Assembly (NCBI GenBank): GCA_031761405.1
Contig: JASEVX010000001.1
Coordinates: 115,307,071 to 115,371,070, forward strand
Length of the DNA: 64,000 nt
Source of the DNA: Serripes groenlandicus
Lineage: Eukaryota > Mollusca > Bivalvia > Cardiida > Cardiidae
Direction: 5' to 3'
Below, piece by piece: positions 1-9,133 of this stretch. Numbering within the stretch: the first letter of the stretch is position 1; each line of letters starts with the position of its first letter. The notes under the pieces were generated by a model, which was not told the origin of the DNA, searched no databases, and saw only the letters and a list, made by a program, of their open reading frames with translations. The translations under genes and the position numbers were made by a program.

Positions 1-1074
1 AGTAACCTTATACCGAGTGGATTGAACGGTTGTAAATACCACTCTCGTTGGAACATTGATTGATCGTAGGGACGATGGAGTTGGCTACGGTACGACGGTG
101 ACGATAACATTGGTTATGGTACAACGACGGGGGCTGATGTTAACGACGCGATCCAGCAGCGAGACGAAGTTTTACAGTGAAAGCATAAACATGACTTTAA
201 AATTTGATTCTAAAAGTTATGCTATATTAAGACTTATTTAAGTTGTTTCAAATGTATCTAGGACTCTTAAGCCTATCAATAAAAACACCTTCTACTCATT
301 GGATTATAAGTGACTATTCGATTACTCAAAAGTTATAGGACTGAACCAACTCACTTGTTGTTTATAATTGTATTATTAATTCTTGTTTGTTATATATGTG
401 ATTATTGTTTATAATGTTTAGTTACGAATGAGTATATCAGACAGAAATTACATGCATACACTTTGGCATAAGTATGTAAGTTTCTAAAATAAGTATGGGG
501 GGTATGTAACAATATGGCCTATGGCCACTGCTTTCATTGCAACCCGTGTTTCCATGACCCAACCAGAATTGTAAATCTGTCCCATTTCGGAGTCAGAATT
601 AGCTACTGAACTTTGTACAAAACGCTATAGACTATAATATAATGACCAAGCTGTTCCTTTAATTAAGTGGTACCCATCGAAAATTGTCGTCCGGCCTGGC
701 CACAGTTTGGTCAATCCTTGTTATAAAACTAGTTCGTGACCCTAGTAAAACTGGCTATAACCAGTTCTATGTATTGAGGCCGAGCTAAGGTTTTGGGGAA
801 ACACATTAAAATTACGTACTTCGTAAGAAGGCCAGAACTTATGTCTAGGCCTCGACTTGTTAAAATTGTACAAATTTGGTCAGATATAAACTCTTACCCA
901 GACTGATATATTCATTCTGGCTCGTAACTTTGTTTGTAGGAAAGCTCATCAGTTACACACGTTTTTAGAAGAACATTATTTGCTTATTTAAGCCGAATCA
1001 TTTTAGGAAATTGACGTAATTAAATAGTTTAAAGGAAGAACACTGTTGACTTTATTTTATTAAAGATATATATA
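1..1074. other. Noncoding, AT-rich; nothing recognised
   Basis: No convincing coding exon, RNA gene or tandem repeat was seen here. A short open frame near the start (56-241) has no recognisable motif and is treated as chance. Confidence 0.5.
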
Positions 1075-1325
1075 TTGTTGAAAGTGCTACACATGTATAT
1101 CACAGCGTTTCCTTGGTAAGTTACCAGTACTGCTGGTCCATTTATCCTGGTACCAGCCTGTCTATCGTTATGCTGACCCGACAATCATGAGCGCCAAGAA
1201 GGGCAGCCATTACCGCCATTTAAAAGTATTTCATATGACCCGACCAGGGACCGAACCCGCGATCTCCAGCACCCAATGCGGACGTTCTATCACTACACAA
1301 TCGAAGCGATGAGGTCTGTGGTAAA
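1075..1325 (-). mobile_element. tRNA-derived SINE, type II, minus strand
   Basis: Read on the minus strand, this has a tRNA-like head at the right end. The A-box-like TGTAGTGATAGAACG lies around 1285-1299 and the B-box-like GGGTTCGGTCCC around 1247-1258. The body carries the marker TGAGCGCCAAG (plus strand, about 1189) and the core TATATCACAGCG near the left end. The same core and marker recur at 46.2, 52.1, 52.7, 62.7 and (inverted) 63.1 kb, so this is a dispersed family. The head region is the apparent parent of the 28-bp array at 52.9-61.7 kb. Family naming would need a repeat library. Confidence 0.75.
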
Positions 1326-1737
1326 TTGATGTCTAATTGACATTTCGTAATGGGATCATTTTACAATTCTATTTACGTAAATCTAATAGGACTACAGATC
1401 CCATTCTATGTCAACATGTGCATCTATGACATACTTACATGTAGACGGACAGTGAATGATCTAGTGAGACTGTGCAGATGAAGTATGCCATATTGATGCC
1501 ACACTATCATTAACGCACGACGCTTCTCGTCTATTTCTATATCTTCTTTCCGCCGTTTTAATTTATTCCATGTGCGCAAGTGTAAACTATGTCAAACAGT
1601 TTCGTTTCCCAGAGCTGTAAATAAGTGGATAATTTCATATTCACACAGCCTTATTTGGCTTTCAAACCTTATGTGGTGAGCACTCAAAAGAATCATCTCC
1701 GCAAAACGATTTTATTTCGTACCAACAAGATGGTGTT

Positions 1738-1738
<1 letters not shown>
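1326..1738. other. Noncoding spacer; nothing recognised
   Basis: AT-rich sequence between the SINE and a TA microsatellite. I see no exon, RNA gene or clear repeat in it. Confidence 0.4.

Positions 1739-1772
<34 letters not shown>
1739..1772. repeat. (TA)n microsatellite
   Basis: An uninterrupted run of alternating T and A of about 32 bp. Confidence 0.95.
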
Positions 1773-1775
<3 letters not shown>

Positions 1776-1777
<2 letters not shown>

Positions 1778-2100
1778 CAGTTGTACAATACTTTTCGTTT
1801 TCTTAGTACAATGTTATAGGTTTCGAAAAGAACTTGTTTTTCCATAAGAACAGAAACTTATTTTAGAAATCCCCACCGACTTGAAATTATATCTGCAGTA
1901 ACATTATTTTCATTTCATTTCCAGACATTAAACTCGCGGAATACATTGAGAACAGTTGTACAATACATAAACTGTTGTGTTTTCTAAGTCCGTTGATACA
2001 GGTTTCGATGAAAACGTGTTTTCCCTATGTCCCTCTTCGTTGCATATAGAGTGCCATTCTTTTTTTAATATGTGTCCGATACATTAAACTCGAGGAATAC
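1776..2100. repeat. Two-copy degenerate tandem duplication, about 160-175 bp unit
   Basis: AACAGTTGTACAATAC occurs at 1776 and 1951. ACATTAAACTCGCGGAATAC at 1925 is matched by a near-copy at 2081. In between, both copies carry a GGTTTCGA motif and an ACTTGTTTTTCC/ACGTGTTTTCC motif. The copies have diverged by substitutions and indels, so the duplication is old. Confidence 0.75.
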
Positions 2101-2190
2101 AATTCACTAGCTTGGCCTGACTATTGAATAAGCGGGAATTAGTACAAATTTAGGCCTAAGCCAGGTTAATTTTTGGAGCTTGACTATTGC

Positions 2191-2343
2191 CCGTTCTCCG
2201 CGGTACAACGTATAGAGGAGAACAATTGTCTCAACAGGTTTGTATACAAAACTGGTTTGACCAGTTTGTGTCACGTGATTGGAGGCTAGTTGTGATAGTG
2301 ATAGTCAGTTCTACGCAGACCACGAGACGGTTAACTTCAATTC
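2191..2343 (+). repeat. Split direct repeat A1 (left end)
   Basis: Matches A2 (6852-7004) over 153 bp with about five mismatches. It contains a short inverted repeat, GTTCTCC (2193-2199) and GGAGAAC (2217-2223), able to form a hairpin. The gag start follows 40 bp downstream, so the repeat may also carry the promoter or leader. Confidence 0.9.
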
Positions 2344-2382
2344 TCTTCGTTCTTACTTAGAAATTATTTCTTAGGTTTAAAT

Positions 2383-2677
2383 ATGGATGAAGAAGTATCA
2401 AGAATGATCCAGGATACAGTCAAGGAGAGCGTTGAGAATAGCAGACAGACATTGCTGCAAGAAATTGGAACACTGTTTGACAAGATAAGTGAACAAAATA
2501 ATTCTTCGCAGTTAACAAGAATTTCAAGCCTTGTTCAACAAGACCAGCCAACTTTTAAAAAGAAAAGTAACGAAGAGCAATTCAAAGCTAATAGTAAAGT
2601 GCTCTTAAAATTAAAAGAAGTAAATGCTAGTTTAGAACAGCAGAACGTTGTAGACGCACAATCGAAAATTACTGAAG
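2383..2677 (+). CDS. gag exon 1 of the retrotransposon
   Basis: An open frame of 98 codons plus one base starting at ATG 2383, first in-frame ATG after A1. It is rich in E, K, Q and S and is predicted to be helical, as expected of the N-terminal part of a DIRS-group gag protein. It has no zinc finger; that lies in the next exon. The frame is cut by an intron after the first base of a codon (GAAG|GTTTGC). Removing the intron continues the frame into exon 2 with no stop. Read without splicing, the frame runs only 50 bases further, to about 2727. Confidence 0.75.
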
Positions 2678-2998
2678 GTTTGCTAAATTTAATATATTTA
2701 ATTGTATCATTGTTTAAACGTAAATAAAGGCGTGGTCATATACATGCTAAATACACATCGCCGTTACAGGCAAGTTATGCCTTGTATATACACGGGTATG
2801 TTTATATACATTATTTGTTTTGGGGTGTGGTCATTTGAAGGGATTAATAGACAATTCAATGTTTTCAATGACTTACTCGGATGTATTGGTAATTAATGTA
2901 AAAAGGGTAGCTGTTGGTATTTTTGTATTAAAGGACACGGATATGATCTATCATTTACGAGCAATTGAAATTTATGCATTTAATTTCATTCTTCGCAG
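2678..2998 (+). other. Spliceosomal intron inside gag
   Basis: 321 bp with donor GAAG|GTTTGC at 2678 and acceptor TTCATTCTTCGCAG| ending at 2998. It is richer in A and T than the flanking exons and has stops in all forward frames. Joining the flanks restores one reading frame across the junction with a helical gag-like sequence on both sides (phase 1). Introns have been described in DIRS-group elements, which fits. Supported by sequence logic only, with no transcript. Confidence 0.75.
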
Positions 2999-4086
2999 CG
3001 CTAGATATGTTGTCATATCGACAGAAACTGATTAAGATGGCTGACGGCAGCGAATTGGGTTGGAGAGTCGTGAAAGAATGCGAGTCGAACCCGCTGGCTG
3101 AAGACTCGGAAGACGAGAAGAAGATGTACAAAGCAGAGGCACGAGCTAATCAGAAAGTTAAGGCAGAAAGAGCGAAGAAAAGCAAAAGGACTGGGCCATA
3201 TAGGAGGGTTACGCCCAATCGTCGTGATGCCATAGGTCAAGTTGGTAATGCTCCAGTACAAAAGCCCGGATTATGCTTTCAGTGTGGGAAAGCAGGACAC
3301 TGGAGAAAGGATTGTCCAGGGAATCCATCATATAATAAGATGAGTATAAAAAACGATGAGAACAAAGCTTATTTAAATGATTGTTCCATATATGTTCATT
3401 CTGCTTTTGTCGGGTATGAGCCAACTGCTATAAGCATTTCTAGTTCAGAGACTCGGGCATTGAAAAGCAATTGCATTTCCCCTGTCGGGAGATTGAAAGC
3501 TCACGCTGATAAATGGCGTTCAGTAACGGATAGTACGTATATTGTTGACGTTGTAGGAAACGGGTATAAATTACCATTTAAAAGTTACCCTACAAGTACA
3601 CATTTAAAGAATAACAAATCGGCTATAGATAACCCGTCGTTTGTAACGGATGAAATTGAATGTTTGTTGGGAAAGGGAGTAATTACAAAAGTAAATATAT
3701 TACCCGAAGTTGTGAATCCCTTAACAGTAGCATATAACAAAGTCGGAAAACCAATGCTGGTTTTAGATTGTAGACATGTAAATAAGTACATACATTTGTT
3801 TAAAATTAAATTTGAAGACATCCGTGTGGCACAGTCGATTTTTAAAGCGGGTGTATTTGCATTCACGTATGATTTAAAGGGAGCTTATCATCACATCGAC
3901 ATTTCAGAGGTTCATAAACCATATTTAGGGTTTTGTTGGAAATATCATGGTAAAAACACTTATTTCGTATTTAATTCGCTCCCTTTTGGTATTGCAAGTG
4001 CAGGGCATATATTTACGAAAATTGTTCGCGTTGTCGTTACGTATTTGAGGTCCCTAGGACATAAAATTGTTATGTTTTTGGACGAT
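2999..4086 (+). pseudogene. gag C-terminal part with zinc knuckle, fused to reverse transcriptase
   Basis: This open stretch first encodes a charged gag tail rich in E, D and K (3001-3200). A CCHC zinc knuckle follows, CFQCGKAGHWRKDC at 3274-3315 (C-x2-C-x4-H-x4-C), which binds RNA. The reverse transcriptase fingers and palm run from about 3480. Visible RT motifs are the VLDCRHVN block near 3763, the catalytic-aspartate block YDLKGAYHHI at about 3868-3897, LPFGIASA at about 3979-4002 and the active-site box FLDD at 4075-4086 (the YxDD variant usual in this group). Gag and RT are in one frame with no stop between them. Immediately after FLDD the frame is lost, so the RT is separated from its thumb and RNase H. 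Confidence 0.9.
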
Positions 4087-5166
4087 GTACGGCGGACATT
4101 CCAATTACGGTGAAGCGTTGAGGTCAAGCAACTTCGTAAGGGACACTTTTTATGAATTCGGTTTCTTAATAGCAGAAGAAAAATGCCAGTGGTTACCTAT
4201 TAAAGTTGTTACATGGGTAGGTTACGTGCTTGATTTCAGTCAGAGTAAAGTTTTTATAACTGAGGAAAGGATCGCTATGATTGAGAAGTCAATTGAGTCA
4301 TTAATGTATCAATTAAGTATTGGAAGATTCAATACGGTTAAAGTAAAAGTACTCGCTTCCTTAGTAGGACGACTGATTTCACTTCAATACGTTTTCGGAA
4401 ATGTTGTTAGAATGAAAACTAGAGAGATGTATAACTGTATTACAACTCGAGCGAGTTGGAATGCGCCAGTTCTGGTTTCTGACGCGGCTATCCACGAAAT
4501 AACGTTTTGGAAAGAAAATGTCAGAAAATTAAACGTTCCAGGTAGGGCGCTTAACAGAGACGAGACATGTAATGTACGAGAATATTGCGATGCTAGCGCT
4601 GTTGGGTACGGTGGTTATCTAGAAATGATAGACGTTCATACGTTGTATCAGGAAAGCGAGTTAAATACTTTAAGTAGTATAATGCTATCCCCGGACGTAG
4701 ATAGCGCTGTTTTGAAAGGTTCGTCGTTAAGACCACCGGAATTGGTTAACGAATCCCTGGAATTGGTAACGAATCCCTGGAATTGGGAATTACGTCAGGC
4801 AGGAAACTGACGTATGATTCATCCCCGGAAGTGGGTGAAGGTTCAGATTCACAGCTAGTCGCACACTCAGAGGTATTGATAAATGTAAGAAGTGATTTCT
4901 CTGATGAAGTCACCGGAAGTTGGCTTCCAGAGGAACAAGGTAAAAGTTCCACTTGGCGTGAGGCGGAAGCGGTTCATCGCTTTATGAGAAGTAAATCGGA
5001 GTTTTTGAGAAACAAAAATGTCAAAGTGTTTTCCGATAACAAAAATGTGAAATCCATCTTGTTGAATGGTAGTAGAAAAATGGATATTCAGAAGATTGCT
5101 TTGAATATCAATGGTATTTGCGAGAACAACAATATTCGAATATGTCCGGAATGGATTCCTAGATAA
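4087..5166 (+). pseudogene. RT thumb and RNase H, broken in three places
   Basis: The domain continues one frame over from the RT after a small deletion next to FLDD (about 4087-4090; HSNYGEAL follows in the new frame). RNase H catalytic acidic residues are all visible: D in YCDAS (4589), E in WREAE (4960 or 4966), D in FSDN (5035) and D in LSDYLSR (5182, just past the stop). A 20-bp tandem duplication at 4748-4787 shifts the frame again. A TAA at 5164-5166 interrupts the WIPR...NEL motif without shifting it. RNase H removes the RNA strand during reverse transcription. Lesions are few and the catalytic residues are kept, so decay looks recent. Confidence 0.85.
4748..4787 (+). repeat. 20-bp tandem duplication disrupting RNase H
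   Basis: AACGAATCCCTGGAATTGGt/g occurs twice head to tail (4748 and 4768). Twenty is not a multiple of three, so the duplication shifts the frame; the two flanking open frames are compatible if only one copy is counted. Confidence 0.9.
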
Positions 5167-5658
5167 ATGAATGAATTGTCGGACTATTTGAGCAGATGCC
5201 ACGATAGTGATGATTGGTCGATATCTGATAGTTGGTTCAGTTATTTAGACAGTGTATGGGGCAGACATACTGTTGATAGGTTTTCGTCGCATTTCAATAA
5301 TCATTGCCATCGTTTTAACTCGAGATGGTGGGTTCCAGGTACTGAAGGTATAGATGCTTTTAAGCAGGAATGGCGAAATGAAAATAACTGGTTGGTACCT
5401 CCGCCAAAATTGGTAAATGAATGTTTGAGCAAAATAGAGAATGAGCAAGCAAGCTGTACGCTTATTGCGCCTATGTGGCAGTCAGCGCCTTTTTGGCCGT
5501 GTTTATTTAGTACCGGAGGGTGTTTCAAACAGTTTATTACAGAGGTAAAGCAACTACCAAAAATAGGGCTTATTTGTATTGGAAAGGGAAATAACGGTGT
5601 TTTCTCGTCAGATCCAATGCCGTTTTATATGTTAGCCCTGAAGATACGATTTAAATGA
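5167..5658 (+). pseudogene. Post-RNase H conserved region of the pol protein
   Basis: Directly downstream in the same frame as the RNase H fragment and separated from it only by the TAA at 5164. After the RNase H end (NELSDYLSR) it carries the pattern DRFSSHFN, FNSRWW, DAF..EW, NWLVPPP and IAPMWQSAPFWP. This pattern is typical of the segment after RNase H in DIRS/Ngaro and in some gypsy-like pol proteins. In some DIRS elements this area has been described as methyltransferase-like; I cannot confirm that here. It ends at TGA 5656-5658. The first codon of this open stretch is not a true start. Confidence 0.7.
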
Positions 5659-5781
5659 AGTCGACTGAAAATCATTGATATTAATTAGTAATTAATATTT
5701 ACATATTGTACATTAAGCAATGAGCTTACATTCATTTCCTAGTTTACAGGTATTGACTTAAAGTCCACTATTAAGAACCAG

Positions 5782-6678
5782 ATGGATAATGCGGGTGTGG
5801 ACGTTTTACAGCATGGACATGTTATTGATCATATGGCCGCATATTAAGTGCAGTCGAGAGCCAATTCCACCAACCAAAAATACGTAAACTGTTTCAAACA
5901 TTTCGATAATTATTACAAGAGTAATTCCTTTCAATCCAAACCAGCATCGCTCCGTTACTCCGTCATTTCGGCAGCAGTGTATGCTATAAAGTGGTTACAT
6001 TCACTACACGGTTTCGAGGACCCAACTTGTAACAGTACGGTTAAACACTTATTGGATTCCGCTAGACGTTTACGATCTGGTCCAGTTCACAAGAAGGACG
6101 TGATTGATTCAGAGATGTTACAGACACTATGCGGATCTTTTTCTGATTCAGATGATGTAATAACCTTACGCGATTTAGCCATTATTCTAATAGGGTATGC
6201 TGGCTTTATGCGTTTCAACGAGCTTAGCTCTTTATGTTGTTCAGACATTACATTTCATGATGATCACTTCATAATAGATATTCGTTCCAGTAAAACTGAT
6301 ATTTACCGTGAAGGGAAGCAGTTCCCTATTTCCGAAGGGAATTCAGTTGCTTGTCCGTATGCTATGCTACAGAAGTACATGAAAACAGCTGGGTTGTCGA
6401 TTACGTATACCGACTTCTTATTTAGACCATGCTATAGATCTAAGGGTGTATCAAACATTATTAAAACTAACAAAAGATTAAGTTACACACGAGTTAGAGA
6501 ATGTATTTTGTCAAAATTAAAGTTGGTTGCTCCAAGTTTGAATTTGGGTACGCATAGCTTGAGGGCTAGCGGAGCTACTGCAGCTGCTAATGCCATCGGC
6601 ATATCTGAAAGATGTCTTAAAAGACACGGTCGTTGGAAGACCGATATAGCCAAGGACGGTTACATAGTAGACTATTGA
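5782..6678 (+). pseudogene. Tyrosine recombinase (integrase) of the retrotransposon
   Basis: This enzyme inserts the circular element DNA by site-specific recombination, replacing the DDE integrase of LTR elements. The natural start is probably ATG 5782; a TAA at 5845-5847 interrupts codon 22, and the frame then stays open to 6678. The N-terminal core-binding helices span about 5850-6090. The catalytic residues are all present: Arg in GFMRFNEL (about 6211), the beta-hairpin Lys in SSKTD, HSLR (about 6553-6564), HGRW (about 6625-6636) and the Tyr nucleophile in GYIVDY close to the C-terminus (about 6661). Length without the first 22 codons is 276 residues, normal for the family. It lies in the same frame as the pol end, 123 bp downstream, with several stops between; a second intron there is possible but not shown. 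Confidence 0.88.
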
Positions 6679-6792
6679 AAGGAGACTGATGATTACTAAA
6701 CAATTAAAGTTATAATTGGATATATATGTATAGATTGTGTTGAATGTACATTTCCAAATTGGAATCGCAACTCTCAATCTTTGTATTTCTAT

Positions 6793-6849
6793 ATGGGTCG
6801 CACAATGCAAAATAGGTGTTTGTTGTTTTGTGTAAATGCTGTTGAGACT
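6793..6849 (+). repeat. Split direct repeat B1
   Basis: 57 bp identical to B2 (7505-7561), starting ATGGGTCGCACAATGC. It abuts A2, forming the internal B1-A2 junction. Confidence 0.92.
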
Positions 6850-6851
6850 GT

Positions 6852-7004
6852 CCGTTCTCCGCGGTACAACGTATAGAGGAGAACAATTGTCTCAACAGGT
6901 TTGTATACAAAACTGGTTTGACCAGTTTGTGTCACGTGATTGTAGGCTATTTGTGATAGGGATAGTCAGTTCTACGCAGACCACGAGACGGTTAACTTTA
7001 ATTC
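6852..7004 (+). repeat. Split direct repeat A2
   Basis: 153-bp near-copy of A1. Its first 50 bp together with the end of B1 form a nested inverted repeat: TGTTGAGAC (6840-6848) with GTCTCAACA (6889-6897), enclosing GTTCTCC/GGAGAAC. Confidence 0.92.
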
Positions 7005-7504
7005 ACTTAAAATTCAAATTTGGAAATGAAAAGTATTACAATGCGTGAACAAGCTCATCACGTGAATCACACTTATCACGGCTGATATGACTTAACTAAT
7101 GTTGAAAACATGTTAATTAGAAAATAGGTATGCATGCATGTAAGATCTCCGTTATTCAGTATTTCGAGGAATAGTCAGAGCATAGCTACGGGAACACGTT
7201 TCCTCCTTTCTTTATTGAGATTTATTGAGAGGGGGTTGTTCGTGGGCGGCTCGTATTCTGTTTGAGAAATACGCAATTAAAGTCGGTTTAAGCATTTGTT
7301 GTCCGAAAACATAAGGAATTGTTTATCTTGTAATATACATGTAAGGTTTTGTTCTGATAGGACACCGACTTGATTGCTGCATGTTTGAATGGAATATTCA
7401 AACTCTCTTTAGAGATAGTACATTAATAAGATTCGTTTATTACTGATCACATTACTGAAAATATTTTATTTTTGTATGTCAACTTGTACGTTAACCGCAA
7501 TTAC
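7005..7504 (+). other. A2-B2 spacer of the retrotransposon
   Basis: About 500 bp between A2 and B2 with no coding frame recognised. A spacer of this kind is normal for split-direct-repeat elements and probably includes the 3' untranslated region. Confidence 0.6.
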
Positions 7505-7561
7505 ATGGGTCGCACAATGCAAAATAGGTGTTTGTTGTTTTGTGTAAATGCTGTTGAGACT
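7505..7561 (+). repeat. Split direct repeat B2 (right end)
   Basis: Identical to B1 over 57 bp. Identity stops after GTTGAGACT at 7561, which marks the right end of the element. Confidence 0.92.
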
Positions 7562-9133
7562 CGAAAATCTCTGAAACGTTTTTTCGGAACCAATATAAAC
7601 GTAGTAAATAAACGCGACATTTTAGGTATTGTGGAACTGTTGTCCATATATTCCCCAAGTTAAGTACATATCGTATGGTTTAAACAAAAGTTAAAATATA
7701 TATATAATAACAAAAAAAGAATGTTGCATGTAATAGATTTGTCTTTCGGGACTAAAAAGGAAATATGTATATAATTCCTCCCTATTTTAATCAAAAGTGT
7801 CAATATTATACGTACATGAGAAATGGAACAAGTTGGCATTTCTGAACAGTGCAGGTTCAGATCATCTACACAAAATGAAGAAATTTTAAAACAAACTTGT
7901 GTAAGTTCTCTGTGAACAGAATTTCAGGACACACACGCCGATTTAGATTTATATTGTTCACAAAAAAAACCTTCAATGTATTATGGATCATATTTTTGAG
8001 TTATATTTTGATACATAATAATTCAATAATATATCTGCTATTCAAATTTCCATTTTGCAATATACACTGCAGTTTGCCTCAACACATGAACATATGTTTC
8101 CCAGACAGTGATAATTTAGGAATGTGTTTAAAACATCTCATGAACTACAATAGCAAATATGCGGTCTTAATTGGTTGTTTGGTTTGAAACATAATCTTAC
8201 CCCCAAAAGGTGATAAAACAAATCAAGTCTATAAGCCCTACATCCGGAAGTGTTTGTTTACTTTTTGACACCTATCTTTTGTTGGTGGCATGCAAGGAAA
8301 TGGTCAACACTTTCACATAGGACTTGCCCTATAAATAACAGACACTTTCATCATCAGGCACTTACTCTCTATGTGACCGTTGAATACAGAGATAGCGTTT
8401 TGTATTTGGGAATTTCTGTTGTCATTTCTAGGTATGTACAATTTAATTATGTATATTTTCAGTTTTCTCCTGTATTTATGTTCTAACTGTTGGAAAATGA
8501 CCCCAACTGCTAGAACTATGTTAATAGAATATCATGCAGCCTACGACAGTTGTGGGTTGATAATGCTCTTAATCAAACCTGACTCTGCTGCATGATTGAT
8601 AACTTTGAACGCGTTGGGAAAAGGAGCAGATGAATCAGATAACTATTGTAACGCTATTTTTATTTTTCAACGTTGTATTTCGAATATATGCTGCCTACCT
8701 AATTATGTTCTATATTTGAAAATTGTTTGCAAAACTATTTGTATTGGCATATTTGACTTGATAAATCCACATTGATGTGAGGTGTACAGTACACAAAGCA
8801 TTATCATCATGCACCTCTCGCAGAGCTGATTCCCCAAATTATACTCGCCTGAGTGTCTGGATGGAGCAATATCGCTGTCGATCCGCTTCATGTGAATCAA
8901 TCAGCATATAATATTAGTTATATCATGGCATTCCTGGGAAAGTTACAATGTTCTATTGGTTTATATGTCCTGACACCAGGTATCATTTAATGCCTGTCGT
9001 TTCAAATATTTTTGCAAGATAGAAATTCAAAACTATTATTTTGTAATGATTTCAGTTGTTAATGCTGTATCAACGAACCCTTGTGTTTTTTAAAAACTAT
9101 GCCGTTTGGTTATCTTCAGTTTGACAATCCGCT
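7562..9133. other. Noncoding; contains one dispersed repeat copy
   Basis: No exon recognised. The segment about 7825-7985 is a copy of the repeat seen again at about 45.6-46.1 kb (shared AACAAGTTGGCATTTCTGAA, ATCTACACAA and ATTGTTCACAAA). A fragment around 8965-9000 (CCTGACACCAGG) resembles sequence at 46.2 kb. Confidence 0.5.

Larger units (their letters stand above)
2191..7561 (+). mobile_element. Ngaro/PAT-type tyrosine-recombinase retrotransposon (DIRS order), split direct repeats
   Basis: A retrotransposon of about 5.4 kb. It reads in order: A1 repeat, gag with an intron, zinc knuckle, reverse transcriptase, RNase H, conserved post-RH region, tyrosine recombinase, then B1-A2-spacer-B2. 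DIRS1 itself has inverted ends; the split direct repeat order A1-genes-B1-A2-B2 is the arrangement known for Ngaro and PAT elements, which are copied by reverse transcription and integrated by the recombinase as circles, without target-site duplications. The A copies are 153 bp with about five differences and the B copies are 57 bp and identical. The coding part holds one frameshift, one 20-bp duplication and two in-frame stops, so this copy is inactive unless those are assembly errors. Ends are set from repeat boundaries and may be off by a few bases. Confidence 0.9.

Noticed and set aside
2702..3035. Small open frames between the two gag parts
   Set aside because: They lie in the inferred intron and lack any family feature.
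2191..7561. LTR retrotransposon or endogenous retrovirus
   Set aside because: No LTRs, no protease or DDE integrase, and a tyrosine recombinase with split direct repeats is present instead.
8250..8595. Hydrophobic open frames that could be small membrane proteins
   Set aside because: AT-rich sequence gives Phe/Ile/Leu-rich frames by chance; no start context, splice sites or similarity seen.
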